From an uncultured Acetatifactor sp. (GTDB taxonomy: Bacteria; Bacillota; Clostridia; Lachnospirales; Lachnospiraceae), in contig CAJUJU010000024.1 in assembly GCA_910586835.1 (NCBI GenBank), positions 1 through 50,731 of the forward strand: a DNA stretch of 50,731 nt. The letters are read 5' to 3'. This document shows positions 25,226 through 34,665 of the stretch, in pieces. The translations under genes and the position numbers were made by a program. The stretch's first letter is position 1. Each line of letters opens with the position of its first letter. Below the pieces are notes generated by a model. It was not told the origin of the DNA, did no database searches, and was given only the letters and a program-made list of their open reading frames with translations.

Positions 25226-26749
25226 ATGAGACTTTCGGATCTTGAAATCTATGACAAAGTGACTGTTCAGTGCCATGACAACCCGGACGCGGATACAATT
25301 GCGTCCGGGTATGGGCTTTACTGTTATTTTCAGAGCAGGGGGAAGGAGGTTCGGCTGGTATACAGCGGCAGAAACAGGATACAGAAGTCCAATCTGCGGC
25401 TGATGGTGGAAAAGCTGGAGCTTCCCATAGAGTACATAGGCGTGGAGGGAGACGAGGCAGTGCGGGTGGACGGACTTCTGGTCACGGTGGACTGTCAGTA
25501 CGGCTCCGGCAATGTGACGGGACTGTATGCGGACAACGTGGCCATCATCGACCATCATCAGCTGGAGAAGCAGGCGATTCCCTTGAGCGTCATCAATCCC
25601 AACCTGGGCAGCTGCGCCACGCTGGTGTGGAAGCTGCTGCGGGAGGAGGGCTATGAGACAGAGCGGGACGAACGGCTGGGCACGGCCCTGTACTACGGGC
25701 TTTACACGGACACCAACCAGTTTTCCGAGGTGTACAATCCGCTGGATATGGATATGAGAGAGGCGGTGCCGGTGGATAAGAGTCTGATTACCCTGTTCCG
25801 TAATTCCAACCTTTCTCTGCGGGAGCTGGAGATCGCCGGGATCGCCATGATCCGCTACAGCTATAACGACGATTATGAGTTTGCGGTCATCAAGGCGCAG
25901 CCCTGTGATCCCAATATCCTGGGTCTGATCAGCGACTTTCTGCTTCAGGTGGACGCCATCAAAACCTGTGCCGTGTTCAACGAGGTGAACGACGGATACA
26001 AGTTTTCGGTGCGCAGCTGTGTCCGGGAGGTGAATGCCAGCGAGCTTGCGGCCTTTCTGGCGGAGGGAATCGGTTCCGGCGGCGGACATTATGAGAAGGC
26101 CGGCGGCTTCATCAGTCTGCGGCTGTACGAGGAGAAATATCCTACCCTTCACTCGGAGGGATATTTCAACAATCGGATGACCCAGTATTTCGACAGCTTT
26201 GAAATTATCTACGCGGGCAGCGGGAAGACGGAGCCGGACGCCATGAAAAAGTATGTGAGGCGCAGGATTCCCTTGGCTTATGTGAAGACGGATGAAATCT
26301 TTCCGGAGGGCACTCCCGTCACCATCCGCACCCTGGAGGGGGATGTGGATCTGACGGTGGACGGGGGGCTTTATGTCATGCTGGGACATAAGGGAGAGGT
26401 GTACACATGCCGTCGGGAGGATTTTGAGAGGGCGTATGTCCCGCTGAGAGACAGTGCGAAGGAAGAGGAATATCTGTACAGGGCGGAGTATGCCCCCGTC
26501 ATCAAGAACCGGATGAGCGGACGGGATATCACGCTGACGGATTACGCCCACGGCTGTATTGCGGCGGGTGAGATTTCCATCTATGCGCGGCCGCTGGAAA
26601 AGGGTGTGAAGGTATTTACCCTGCGGGACAAGAACCGGTATATGACGGGAAGGCCGGGAGATTATCTGGCGGTTCGCTGTGACAATCCGGACGATATTTT
26701 TGTGGTGGAGCGGGATATTTTTGACGTGAGCTACTGCGAGGCGGAATAA
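25226..26749 (+). CDS. DHH-family phosphoesterase
   Basis: The 507-residue protein has the metal-binding DHH motifs: HDNPDADTIAS (about 17-27), TVDCQYG (about 89-95) and IIDHHQ (about 109-114). A DHHA1-like segment GSGGGHYEKAGG lies near residue 288, followed by about 200 further residues of unknown fold. Family members are RecJ-like or NrnA-like nucleases and cyclic-dinucleotide phosphodiesterases. The extra C-terminal part makes this neither a plain NrnA nor GdpP (no membrane or PAS part). The substrate is undetermined. It follows the purine operon by 41 bp and may be co-transcribed. Confidence 0.85.
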   Translation: MRLSDLEIYDKVTVQCHDNPDADTIASGYGLYCYFQSRGKEVRLVYSGRNRIQKSNLRLMVEKLELPIEYIGVEGDEAVRVDGLLVTVDCQYGSGNVTGLYADNVAIIDHHQLEKQAIPLSVINPNLGSCATLVWKLLREEGYETERDERLGTALYYGLYTDTNQFSEVYNPLDMDMREAVPVDKSLITLFRNSNLSLRELEIAGIAMIRYSYNDDYEFAVIKAQPCDPNILGLISDFLLQVDAIKTCAVFNEVNDGYKFSVRSCVREVNASELAAFLAEGIGSGGGHYEKAGGFISLRLYEEKYPTLHSEGYFNNRMTQYFDSFEIIYAGSGKTEPDAMKKYVRRRIPLAYVKTDEIFPEGTPVTIRTLEGDVDLTVDGGLYVMLGHKGEVYTCRREDFERAYVPLRDSAKEEEYLYRAEYAPVIKNRMSGRDITLTDYAHGCIAAGEISIYARPLEKGVKVFTLRDKNRYMTGRPGDYLAVRCDNPDDIFVVERDIFDVSYCEAE

Positions 26750-26753
26750 TTGC

Positions 26754-26783
26754 TTGCGAACGGCGGGGCACCTGTGCTATCAT
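26754..26783 (+). promoter_or_regulatory. Probable glnS promoter
   Basis: TTGCGA (26754-26759) and TATCAT (26778-26783) are 18 bp apart. The leader of about 45 nt has no T-box, unlike aspS. Confidence 0.5.
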
Positions 26784-26832
26784 AAAACCGTGTATGTAAA
26801 GTCTGAGGCTTGGAAAGGCAAGGAACGATCAA

Positions 26833-28506
26833 ATGAGTGAGACAGAGTCAAGAAACTTTATCCAGACAATTATCGATAAGGATCTGGCGGAGGGAGTGTA
26901 CGACACCGTGCATACACGTTTCCCTCCGGAGCCGAACGGATATCTTCATATCGGGCATGCCAAGGCAATTCTGACGAATTACGGGCTGGCGCAGGAGTAC
27001 GGCGGAAAGTTCAACATGCGGTTCGACGATACCAACCCCACCAAGGAAGATATTGAATTTGTGGAGTCCATCAAGGAGGATGTGGCATGGCTGGGGGCAG
27101 ACTGGGAGGACAGGCTGTTTTTTGCCTCCGATTACTTCGGTCAGATGTATGAGGCTGCGGTGAAGCTGATCCGGAAGGGGAAGGCCTATGTGTCCGACCT
27201 TTCCGCCGAACAGATCAGGGAGTACAGAGGAAGCTTTACGGAGCCGGGCAGGGAGGATCCTTACAGCAGCAGGACTGTGGAGGAGAATCTGAGGCTCTTT
27301 GAGGAGATGAAAGAGGGCAGATACGGGGACGGGGAGAAGGTGCTTCGGGCCCGCATCGACATGGCTTCTCCCAACATCAATATGCGGGATCCTGTCATTT
27401 ACCGTGTGGCGCATATGAACCACCACAACACGGGAGATCAATGGTGCATTTACCCGATGTACGATTTTGCCCATCCCATAGAGGATGCCATCGAGGGAAT
27501 CACGCATTCTGTCTGCACCCTGGAGTTTGAGGATCACAGGCCGCTGTATGACTGGGTGGTAAGGGAGCTGGAGTACCCTCATCCGCCGAAGCAGATCGAG
27601 CAGGCCAAAATGTATCTGAAGAATGTGGTCACGGGAAAGCGTTATATCAAGAAGCTGGTGCAGGACGGCATTGTGGACGGCTGGGATGATCCCAGGCTGG
27701 TATCCATTGCGGCCTTGAGGCGCAGGGGCTTTACACCGGAGTCCATCCGGAAATTCGTGGAGATGTGCGGTGTTTCCAAGGCGCAGTCCGTGGCGGATTA
27801 CGCGGCGCTGGAATACTGTATCAGAGAGGATTTGAAAGTACAGGCGCCCCGCTATATGGCGGTGCTGGATCCGGTGAAGCTGATTATCGACAATTATCCG
27901 GAGGGGCAGACGGAGCTGCTTACCGGGGGGAACAACCCGGAGAACGAGGCGCTGGGCAGCAGGGAGATTCCCTTTGGCAGAGAGCTTTATATCGAGCGGG
28001 AGGACTTCATGGAAGAGCCTCCGAAAAAATATTTCCGGATGTTTCCCGGGAATGAGGTTCGCCTCATGAACGCTTATTTTGTGACCTGTACAGGCTGCGT
28101 CAAGGATGAAAACGGCGTTGTGACGGAAGTGCACTGTACCTATGACCCCGCCTCCAGGGGAGGCAACAGCCCCGACGGAAGAAAGGTGAAGGGAACCATT
28201 CACTGGGTGGCTGCCGGGACAGCCATACCCGCGGAGGTAAGGCTTTATGAAAACCTGATCGACGAGGCGGCTGCAGACGAGAAGGGCGCCATCTACAACG
28301 AGGAGGGAGAGCTCTATCTGAACCCTCAGTCGCTGGTTGTGAAGAACGCCTTTCTGGAGCCTGCTTTTGCGGGGGCATCGGCCTATGACAGGTTCCAGTT
28401 TGTGAGACAGGGCTTTTTCTGTGTGGATGCAAAGGATTCCACATCGGACAGACTTGTGTTCGACCGCATTGTATCGCTGAAGAGTTCCTTTGTACTGCCG
28501 AAGTAA
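26833..28506 (+). CDS. glnS: Glutaminyl-tRNA synthetase
   Basis: This class I synthetase of 557 residues charges tRNA-Gln directly. The HIGH signature is exact at 39-42 (NGYLHIGHAKAI) and PPEPNG precedes it. The second signature, normally KMSKS-like (VMSKR in Escherichia coli GlnRS), is VTGKR at 266-270; Lys and Arg are kept but Met-Ser is Thr-Gly. The C-terminal two beta-barrel anticodon domains are complete. Having GlnRS as well as GatCAB suggests GatCAB here serves mainly Asn-tRNA. Confidence 0.95.
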   Translation: MSETESRNFIQTIIDKDLAEGVYDTVHTRFPPEPNGYLHIGHAKAILTNYGLAQEYGGKFNMRFDDTNPTKEDIEFVESIKEDVAWLGADWEDRLFFASDYFGQMYEAAVKLIRKGKAYVSDLSAEQIREYRGSFTEPGREDPYSSRTVEENLRLFEEMKEGRYGDGEKVLRARIDMASPNINMRDPVIYRVAHMNHHNTGDQWCIYPMYDFAHPIEDAIEGITHSVCTLEFEDHRPLYDWVVRELEYPHPPKQIEQAKMYLKNVVTGKRYIKKLVQDGIVDGWDDPRLVSIAALRRRGFTPESIRKFVEMCGVSKAQSVADYAALEYCIREDLKVQAPRYMAVLDPVKLIIDNYPEGQTELLTGGNNPENEALGSREIPFGRELYIEREDFMEEPPKKYFRMFPGNEVRLMNAYFVTCTGCVKDENGVVTEVHCTYDPASRGGNSPDGRKVKGTIHWVAAGTAIPAEVRLYENLIDEAAADEKGAIYNEEGELYLNPQSLVVKNAFLEPAFAGASAYDRFQFVRQGFFCVDAKDSTSDRLVFDRIVSLKSSFVLPK

Positions 28507-28547
28507 GGGAGGAAGATAAACCGTAATATTAAGAAGGGAGAGAAGTC

Positions 28548-29396
28548 ATGGGATTGTTATCTGGACTTGGAAATCTGGGCCTGGCCGGTCTTGAGGGAAT
28601 GGATATCTACGAGGAAGAGGAGACGAAGGAGAAGGCTGCGGCCGCTGCTGCGCCCCCTAAAATAGAGGAGAAGGATCTCATCTATGACAAGGTTTTCAGC
28701 TGTCCTGTCTGCGGGAAGGATTTTTCAGCGAAGATCATGAAGACGGGAAAGGCGAAGCTGATCGGTACGGACATGGATCTGCGGGCCAAATACGAAGGGA
28801 TCGACGCGGTGAAGTACGATGTGGAGCTGTGCAGCAGCTGCGGGTACTCAGCCCTGAGCAGATACTTTTCCACGCTTACCGCTCCTCAGATCAAGCTGAT
28901 TAGAGAAAAGATCTGCAACGGTGTAAAGGTCAAACCCTTCGAAGGGGAAACCTACACTTACGAGCATGCCTTTGAGAGATATAAGCTGGCGCTGGCCAAC
29001 GCCGTGGTAAAGAAGTCAAAGGCCAGCGAGAAGGCATATATCTGCCTGAAGAGCGGCTGGTTGGTGCGGGGCTGGAAGGAAAGCCTTCAGGAGAACGAAA
29101 AGGAAAACGCGCAGCTGATTGCAGAGCTGGCGAAGCAGGAGGATGAGTATCTTCAGAACGCCTACAAGGGTTTTATAGAGGCGAGAAAGTCGGAAAGCTT
29201 TCCCATGTGCGGCATGGATGAAGTGACCATTGATTATCTGCTGGCCGTGCTGTCGGCCCGCTACAAAAAATATGACGTTGCAAGCCGGCTGGTCTCCAGC
29301 ATACTGACTTCTCCCACGGCCAATGCCCGCACCAAGGATAAGGCCAGGGATCTGAAGGAACATATCATTGCAGAGATGAAGAAGGCGGGGCGTTGA
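28548..29396 (+). CDS. DUF2225 family protein
   Basis: The 282-residue protein has two Cys pairs, CPVCGKDF (about residue 52) and CSSCGYSAL (about residue 98), typical of the DUF2225 zinc-binding region. A mostly helical C-terminal domain with TPR-like character follows. An alanine/glutamate-rich linker (about 26-45) separates a short glycine-rich N-terminus from the domain. No function is established for the family. AAGGGAGAG precedes the ATG, and it follows glnS by 41 bp, so it may share its mRNA. Confidence 0.85.
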   Translation: MGLLSGLGNLGLAGLEGMDIYEEEETKEKAAAAAAPPKIEEKDLIYDKVFSCPVCGKDFSAKIMKTGKAKLIGTDMDLRAKYEGIDAVKYDVELCSSCGYSALSRYFSTLTAPQIKLIREKICNGVKVKPFEGETYTYEHAFERYKLALANAVVKKSKASEKAYICLKSGWLVRGWKESLQENEKENAQLIAELAKQEDEYLQNAYKGFIEARKSESFPMCGMDEVTIDYLLAVLSARYKKYDVASRLVSSILTSPTANARTKDKARDLKEHIIAEMKKAGR

Positions 29397-29457
29397 GGAA
29401 ACGTTCAGGAGAGCCTTTTTTCGCGGGGATTTTGCGGCGCGGCGTCGGGAGAGAGTG

Positions 29458-30927
29458 ATGTACGACATGACGATCCGGCTTCGGCCGGGCAGCGACGTCT
29501 GCCTGTATGTGCAGATTTATGAACATATTAAGAGAGAAATCAGGGATGGGAAGCTTCTCGAGGGCGAGAGGCTTCCCTCCACGCGTTCTCTGGCGGAATC
29601 TCTCCAGGTGGCCAGAAGTACGGTGGATCTGGCCTATGGTCAGCTTACGGACGAGGGATACATCGAGGCCCGGCCATACAGGGGATATTTTGTGTGCCGT
29701 CTGGAGGAGCCGGACTTTGGGGCGGGCAGCCAGGGGCAGCGAGAGGAGGCGGAGACGGAGGTTCCGGTCTCTGTTCCGGGCTGTGATTTTTCTCCCTATG
29801 ATATTGATATGTCCGGATTTCCCTTCGGTGTGTGGAAAAAGCTTTCGAAAAAAGTGCTTACCGACGCCGACAGCCGGTTGTTTTCCAGGGGTGAGCCCCA
29901 GGGGGATTACGCCCTGCGACTCACCATCAGCCGATACCTCCACGCTTCCCGGGGCGTGAACTGCAGGCCGGAGCAGATTGTGGTGGGGGCGGGGAACGAT
30001 TATTTGCTGATGCTTCTGGAAAAGATTCTTGGCCATGGTGTCAGCGTGGCCATGGAGAACCCTACCTACCTGAGATCTTACCGGATTTTTCGGGCCTTTG
30101 ACTATCGGATTGTGACGGTGGATATGGATGAGTGCGGCATGAAGGTGAAGCAGCTGGAGCAGGAGAACGTGGACGTGGTCTATGTCATGCCCTCCCACCA
30201 GTTTCCCTCCGGCGTTGTGATGCCCATCGGCAGGAGGCTGGAGCTTTTAAAGTGGGCCTGCGGCTCGGCGGACAGGTATGTGATAGAGGATGACTACGAC
30301 AGTGAGTTCCGCTACCACGGAAAGCCTGTTCCGGCGCTGCAGGCCTCTGACGAGCATGGAAGAGTGATCTATCTGGGCAGCTTTTCCAAATCCATTGCCC
30401 CCGCCATCCGGGTCAGCTTCATGGTGCTGCCGGAGCCTCTGCTGAAAAAGTACAGGAAGGATTGCTTTTTTTACTCCTGTACGGTTTCCAGGATTGACCA
30501 GAGCATTCTGAACGAGTTTATCAGGGACGGTTATTTTGAGCGTCACCTGAACAGGATGCGGAAGCTTTACCGGGCAAAGCATGAGCTGCTGCTGGAAAGG
30601 CTGAAAAGGTTTCAGGGAGCGTTTACGGTTTCGGGGGAAAACGCCGGGCTGCATCTGTTGCTGACGGCCAGAGGAAACGTGTCCGAGGAGGAGCTGGTGC
30701 GCAGGGCGTGGGAGAAGGGGGCCAGGGTGTACGGGCTCACCCAGAGTATGCGGGAGAAGCAGGTCTGCGGATCGGGAGGAGGCGGAACCGTGCTGCTGGG
30801 CTTTGGCGGCCTGAGCCGTGAGGAGATCGAGAGCGGGATCCGGCGCCTGGAGGCGGCATGGCTGTGCCCGGAGGAGGAAAATTCCGGGGAAGCGTATCCC
30901 TGCTCCGGACAGGAAGCGCCCGGCTGA
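29458..30927 (+). CDS. MocR/GabR-type transcriptional regulator
   Basis: The 489-residue protein joins an N-terminal GntR winged helix (about 8-75; LPSTRSLAESLQVARSTV) to a class I aminotransferase-like domain that binds PLP. The PLP lysine is in LGSFSKSIAPAIR, and DDYDSEFRYHG is a conserved family segment. Such proteins regulate vitamin B6, GABA or amino acid genes and do not usually act as enzymes. The target is unknown; no PLP synthase gene is adjacent. ATG at 29458 is used; a GTG at 29455 is also possible. A terminator follows. Confidence 0.92.
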   Translation: MYDMTIRLRPGSDVCLYVQIYEHIKREIRDGKLLEGERLPSTRSLAESLQVARSTVDLAYGQLTDEGYIEARPYRGYFVCRLEEPDFGAGSQGQREEAETEVPVSVPGCDFSPYDIDMSGFPFGVWKKLSKKVLTDADSRLFSRGEPQGDYALRLTISRYLHASRGVNCRPEQIVVGAGNDYLLMLLEKILGHGVSVAMENPTYLRSYRIFRAFDYRIVTVDMDECGMKVKQLEQENVDVVYVMPSHQFPSGVVMPIGRRLELLKWACGSADRYVIEDDYDSEFRYHGKPVPALQASDEHGRVIYLGSFSKSIAPAIRVSFMVLPEPLLKKYRKDCFFYSCTVSRIDQSILNEFIRDGYFERHLNRMRKLYRAKHELLLERLKRFQGAFTVSGENAGLHLLLTARGNVSEEELVRRAWEKGARVYGLTQSMREKQVCGSGGGGTVLLGFGGLSREEIESGIRRLEAAWLCPEEENSGEAYPCSGQEAPG

Positions 30928-30944
30928 GCTTTCAGACAGGGATC

Positions 30945-30990
30945 AAAAGAGCTGTATCCGGCGAAACATCCGCCTGATACAGCTCTCTGA
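30945..30990 (-). terminator. Hairpin, likely terminator on the minus strand
   Basis: An 11-bp stem (AGAGCTGTATC with GATACAGCTCT) is extended by GGCG/CGCC. It has AAAA on its left flank, giving a TTTT tail on the minus strand. It would end transcription of the small gene at 31078-31422. Confidence 0.6.
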
Positions 30991-31033
30991 AAAGTTTACC
31001 TTGTCCGCAGAAGAATGTGAGACATCCTTTCAG

Positions 31034-31069
31034 GCCCCGGGGGCGCTTGTGCTGCCCGGGGCATTTTTT
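31034..31069 (+). terminator. Intrinsic terminator after the MocR gene
   Basis: The 8-bp stem GCCCCGGG/CCCGGGGC is followed by ATTTTTT on the plus strand. Confidence 0.85.
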
Positions 31070-31077
31070 GCGGCAGA

Positions 31078-31422
31078 TCAGTTATTGGAAGGGGCAGGCT
31101 CTTCCTCTGCGGGATCCTCTTCGTCAAAAAACTCTTCCACAGTGGTCTCCGTCTCCTCCGCGGCCTGGGCAACCGTCTCCTTTAAGGGAGTGAAGCCCTC
31201 TGCGCCTTCGGGTTCTTCCCCGTTCGCTGCAGCGGGAGTCAGGGGAACATAGCCATGGGGCAGGCCGGTATCCTCGTCCAGATCCTCACTGAAATCATCG
31301 TAATCATCATCGTCGGGTGCGCTGCCTGCAGCGTCTTTTTTCCGGAGATAATAGTAAGCGGCAGCGGCTGCAGTGCCGACTGCGGCGGTGAAAAGCAGGA
31401 TTTTTCCAAATTTTTTTGCCAT
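31078..31422 (-). CDS. Small acidic single-pass membrane protein, unknown function
   Basis: The ATG at 31422 follows AAAGGAGC; a longer frame lacks a ribosome site. The 114-residue product has a Lys-rich start (MAKKFGK) and one hydrophobic segment (about 8-28). A very acidic tail follows with DDDDYDD and a Glu/Pro-rich end. The end NGEEPEGAEG and FFDEEDPAEEE make it strongly negative. No domain is recognised. Similar short anchored acidic proteins are common in Lachnospiraceae. Confidence 0.75.
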   Translation of the reverse strand: MAKKFGKILLFTAAVGTAAAAAYYYLRKKDAAGSAPDDDDYDDFSEDLDEDTGLPHGYVPLTPAAANGEEPEGAEGFTPLKETVAQAAEETETTVEEFFDEEDPAEEEPAPSNN

Positions 31423-31532
31423 ATATTGCTCCTTTCGGTTGGATTTATCTACCAATTTTTATTTTAATACTATTCTGCCCAATTGAAAAGGGAATCCTTG
31501 TAAGTTTACGAAAAATTTATAGATATTCTATG

Positions 31533-31561
31533 TTGTTGAACGGTGGATTCCGTGGTAAAGT
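31533..31561 (+). promoter_or_regulatory. Possible promoter/operator of the TetR gene
   Basis: TTGTTG (31533-31538) and TAAAGT (31556-31561) are 17 bp apart. A small inverted repeat, ACGG-6-CCGT at 31540-31553, sits in the spacer and could be an autoregulatory operator. Weak evidence. Confidence 0.35.
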
Positions 31562-31629
31562 AGAAATAGCAGTTTTTGCGGAAAAGAGATGGATTTTGTG
31601 GTTTTTTGGAGAAAAGCGGAGCGGGCGAT

Positions 31630-32241
31630 ATGAACGGCAAGTTTTTTGACTTAAAAAAGGAGAAACAGGACAGAATGATTAACGCGGCGCTGAAGACGTT
31701 TGCGCTGCACGGTTACCGTCACGCCAGTACCGACGACATTGTCAGGGAGGCGTCCATCAGCAAGGGACTTCTGTTTCATTACTTTGAGAGCAAGCTGGGC
31801 GTATACAGCTTTATATATGATTACAGCGTCAGATATACCATACTGGAGCTGCGCTCCACCATAGACAGGAAGGAACAGGATCTGTTTGAGATTATGAGGC
31901 AGACGGAGCGGGCTCGTCTGCAGGCCATGCGGGGATACCCTTGTATGCAGTTGTTTCTGGACCGCGCCATGTCCGAGGATGTCAGCGAGGCGCTGCTTGC
32001 GGTGGAGGAAAAGCGAGAAGCCCTGGAGGAGGCATATCAGGAGGTGGAAGACCGGATTGACTATAGTCTTCTGCCCGGGGATGTGGACGGAGAAAAGCTC
32101 CGGAGAATGCTGGCTTTTACCATCAGGGGACTGATGGCAGAGCGCTTTCAGAACGCATCCTGTCAGCCGGAAATGCTCTATCAGGATATCTGTGATTACA
32201 TTGACATGACAAGGCGCCTTGTGTATCGTCCGGCGGAGTGA
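31630..32241 (+). CDS. TetR/AcrR family transcriptional regulator
   Basis: The 203-residue protein has the N-terminal TetR helix-turn-helix (about 10-56): RMINAALKTFALHGYRHAST, then DDIVREASISKG and LFHYFESKLGVYSFIY. The C-terminal ligand domain is not specific to a known subfamily. The ATG at 31630 was chosen since the longer frame adds residues with no homology to the family. The target is unknown; the small acidic protein gene diverges from it and is a candidate. Confidence 0.9.
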   Translation: MNGKFFDLKKEKQDRMINAALKTFALHGYRHASTDDIVREASISKGLLFHYFESKLGVYSFIYDYSVRYTILELRSTIDRKEQDLFEIMRQTERARLQAMRGYPCMQLFLDRAMSEDVSEALLAVEEKREALEEAYQEVEDRIDYSLLPGDVDGEKLRRMLAFTIRGLMAERFQNASCQPEMLYQDICDYIDMTRRLVYRPAE

Positions 32242-32252
32242 GGCCGGACAAT

Positions 32253-32317
32253 CTGCAAAGCGCCCGAATATCCGTGTGGGCCGGGGGACTGCAGGTTCCG
32301 GGGAAAACGCTTTGCAG
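32253..32317. repeat. Inverted repeat between convergent genes
   Basis: Perfect 10-bp arms CTGCAAAGCG (32253-32262) and CGCTTTGCAG (32308-32317) are separated by 45 bp. They lie between the TetR stop and the convergent DUF6062 stop; there is no long T-run, so termination is uncertain. Confidence 0.6.
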
Positions 32318-32322
32318 ACCCG

Positions 32323-33084
32323 TCACCTGCCGGGACGATAGGGGCCGTCGGCAGGGTAACCTCCCTTCAGCTTCTGCATGCCGCGCTGGATGGCATCCTT
32401 TGAATTTTTCCAGTCGGCATCCTTGTTGCGGTAATCAAATTTTTCCACCATCCAGGAGACGTCCTCGGAAAGGCGCTCCATGTTCTGTTCCATCAGAGGG
32501 AACATGCAGCCGTAGAATTCTTCCTTTTCCCGGTCGTTCAGCCTGGAGTCGGAGGCATCACAGAGGTCACCGAAATGAGAGAGACAGAAGCCTCTGCTCT
32601 TTTTGATCTTTTCCCGAAAATCGGAATCCTGCTTCCAGAGGTAGAAGAAGGTATCCATGTACCGCTCGTAGGTCTCTTTGAACTGCTCGCAGATATAGCA
32701 GGAGGCTTCCTTCTTCCGCACCCAGACACCGATGGGATTGCCGCTTTCCGCGGTCTTGCGGAATTTATCCTTCAGGGAGCTTTTGCCGGGGCGGAAGCCG
32801 GAGAATTCTTTTTTCATCTCTCCGATCATCCGGCGGTAATGGGTCTTTAAGATCCAGGCGTTGCCCAGGGTGTTGCCGTAGTCGAACATTTTCTGGAAGT
32901 GAGTGCGGCAGAAGCCTGCCTTGTCCGTCATCTCGCGGATGTCGGCTTCCATGTAGGAGGCGCTGCTTCCCAGAACAAAATCAAGCAGATCCCGCTCGAC
33001 GCTTCGTTCGATGAAGCAGAAGGGGCACTCGTCGCCTGCGTTTACGGCGTCGTTCAGTGGTATTGTGTAAAGCTGTTCTTTCAT
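32323..33084 (-). CDS. DUF6062 family protein
   Basis: The 253-residue protein has two repeated Cys/His modules: CPFC near residue 20 with GFCRTHF near 57, and CYIC near 129 with GFCLSHF near 166. These likely form two metal sites in a soluble helical protein. The pattern matches DUF6062, a family without known role that I associate with Clostridia. The start follows GGAGAACAGCC on the minus strand. It is divergent from the MBOAT gene. Confidence 0.85.
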   Translation of the reverse strand: MKEQLYTIPLNDAVNAGDECPFCFIERSVERDLLDFVLGSSASYMEADIREMTDKAGFCRTHFQKMFDYGNTLGNAWILKTHYRRMIGEMKKEFSGFRPGKSSLKDKFRKTAESGNPIGVWVRKKEASCYICEQFKETYERYMDTFFYLWKQDSDFREKIKKSRGFCLSHFGDLCDASDSRLNDREKEEFYGCMFPLMEQNMERLSEDVSWMVEKFDYRNKDADWKNSKDAIQRGMQKLKGGYPADGPYRPGR

Positions 33085-33192
33085 AGGCTGTTCTCCATTT
33101 CAGCGGTATCGGTCTCATTCAGTATACCGCAGTTGTTATAAAATTACTACTTTTTTGTAACAATTTGGAAGTTAAAATTAAGAAATCTTAAG

Positions 33193-33221
33193 TTGCCACG
33201 ACAGTGGCTGCGGGCTACTAT
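33193..33221 (+). promoter_or_regulatory. Possible promoter of the MBOAT-SGNH operon
   Basis: TTGCCA (33193-33198) and TACTAT (33216-33221) are 17 bp apart. A nearby inverted repeat TTGTTA/TAACAA (about 33132-33162) with an A/T-rich centre may be an operator. Moderate support only. Confidence 0.4.
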
Positions 33222-33255
33222 AGATATATAGATGTAATGAAAGATGTGATAATTC

Positions 33256-34650
33256 TTGATATTCAGCAGTATAGAATTTCTTTTTCTGTTTCTGCCGGCT
33301 TTTTTGATTCTATATCGGTTATTTCCTGACAGAATGAAAAATGCGGTACTTCTCACTGGAAGTCTTATTTTTTATGCGTTGGGGGAGCCGGGATATCTGG
33401 TTTTGCTGATGGTATCCGTACTGGCAAATTACGGCCTGGGACTGAATCTCGGGAGGAGTGTACGGCAGAAGGGAAAGGGAAAAAAACAAAAGAAAAATGA
33501 ATATGACAGGAAGAGAAAGTATCTTTTTGCGGCGGCTGTGGCCGGAAATGTGGGGATACTGGTTCTCTTTAAGGCAGGAGCCGGGGAACAGGGGATCCCT
33601 CTGGGAATCAGTTTTTATACCTTCCAGATTCTCTCCTATCTGATAGATGTGTACACCGGAGAACAGCGGCGGGAGACCTCCTTTGTGTGTCTTGCCACTT
33701 ATGTCACCATGTTTCCGCAGCTGGTGTCCGGGCCCATTGTGGGCTATGAGGAAGTACGGGGCAGTCTTCACGGCAGGAAATTTACGGCGGCCGGGCTGCA
33801 GGACGGTCTGAAGGTGTTCACCATGGGGCTGGCGGCAAAGGTGCTGCTGGCGGACCGGCTGGGGCTTTTGTGGCGTGAGGTGCAGGTCACGGGGTTTGAG
33901 AGTATTTCCACTCCGCTGGCGTGGCTGGCTGCCGCGGCGTACTCTCTGAAGATTTATTTTGACTTTTACGGGTATTCCCTGATGGCCATCGGTCTGGGTA
34001 GGATGCTGGGCTTCGAGCTTCCGGAAAACTTCAGCACGCCTTATATGGCCTGCTCCGTCAGGGATTTTTATCGCCGCTGGCATATGACGCTGGGCAGATG
34101 GTTCCGCCGTTACGTCTATATTCCGCTGGGGGGAAACCGGAGGGGAGAGCTTCGCACGGTGTGCAATCTCCTTGTGGTTTGGGCCCTGACGGCAGTCTGG
34201 CACGGGGGCACGGCCAATTTTCTGATCTGGGGTATGCTGCTGTGGCTGTTTATTGTGCTGGAGAGGCAGCTTTGTGCGCTGGGGATCGACCGGATTTTCA
34301 GAAAGGGCGTGTTCCGTGCGATTCCCCACCTGTATCTCTGGGCGGTGATCCCGGTGACGTGGATCTGCTTTGCGGTGACTGATGTAACACAGCTGCAGAT
34401 CTATCTGACCAGAATGTTCGGCATGTCGGAGGGGATCCGGGTCAGCGCGGGCGACTGGGCAAAGGCGCTGCAGAATTACTGGTATCTGTTTGCGGTGGGA
34501 GCACTTGGATGCACATCGGCGCTGAAAAAGTTGTTTATAAGGTGGAAGGACAGTGTTCTGGGAACCCTCCTTCTGGTGGGACTTTTCTGGCTGTGTGTGT
34601 GGAGACTGCAGGTGGAGGGCCAGAATCCCTTTATGTATTTTAAGTTTTAA
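33256..34650 (+). CDS. MBOAT family O-acyltransferase
   Basis: The 464-residue polytopic enzyme transfers acyl groups to an exported polymer. Family features are the N-terminus FSSIEFLFLFLPAFLILY, the DFYRRWHMTLGRWFRRYVYIPLGGNR segment (shown in parts: DFYRRWH, RYVYIPLGGNR), and the catalytic His in TAVWHGG. The start is a TTG: only this start restores the conserved first helix, and the next ATG (33334) would cut it. It resembles the AlgI/DltB/PatA group. Directly downstream is an SGNH protein, the usual partner, so the pair probably O-acetylates a cell-surface glycan. Confidence 0.93.
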   Translation: MIFSSIEFLFLFLPAFLILYRLFPDRMKNAVLLTGSLIFYALGEPGYLVLLMVSVLANYGLGLNLGRSVRQKGKGKKQKKNEYDRKRKYLFAAAVAGNVGILVLFKAGAGEQGIPLGISFYTFQILSYLIDVYTGEQRRETSFVCLATYVTMFPQLVSGPIVGYEEVRGSLHGRKFTAAGLQDGLKVFTMGLAAKVLLADRLGLLWREVQVTGFESISTPLAWLAAAAYSLKIYFDFYGYSLMAIGLGRMLGFELPENFSTPYMACSVRDFYRRWHMTLGRWFRRYVYIPLGGNRRGELRTVCNLLVVWALTAVWHGGTANFLIWGMLLWLFIVLERQLCALGIDRIFRKGVFRAIPHLYLWAVIPVTWICFAVTDVTQLQIYLTRMFGMSEGIRVSAGDWAKALQNYWYLFAVGALGCTSALKKLFIRWKDSVLGTLLLVGLFWLCVWRLQVEGQNPFMYFKF

Positions 34651-34665
34651 CGGGGTGAATGGGTT

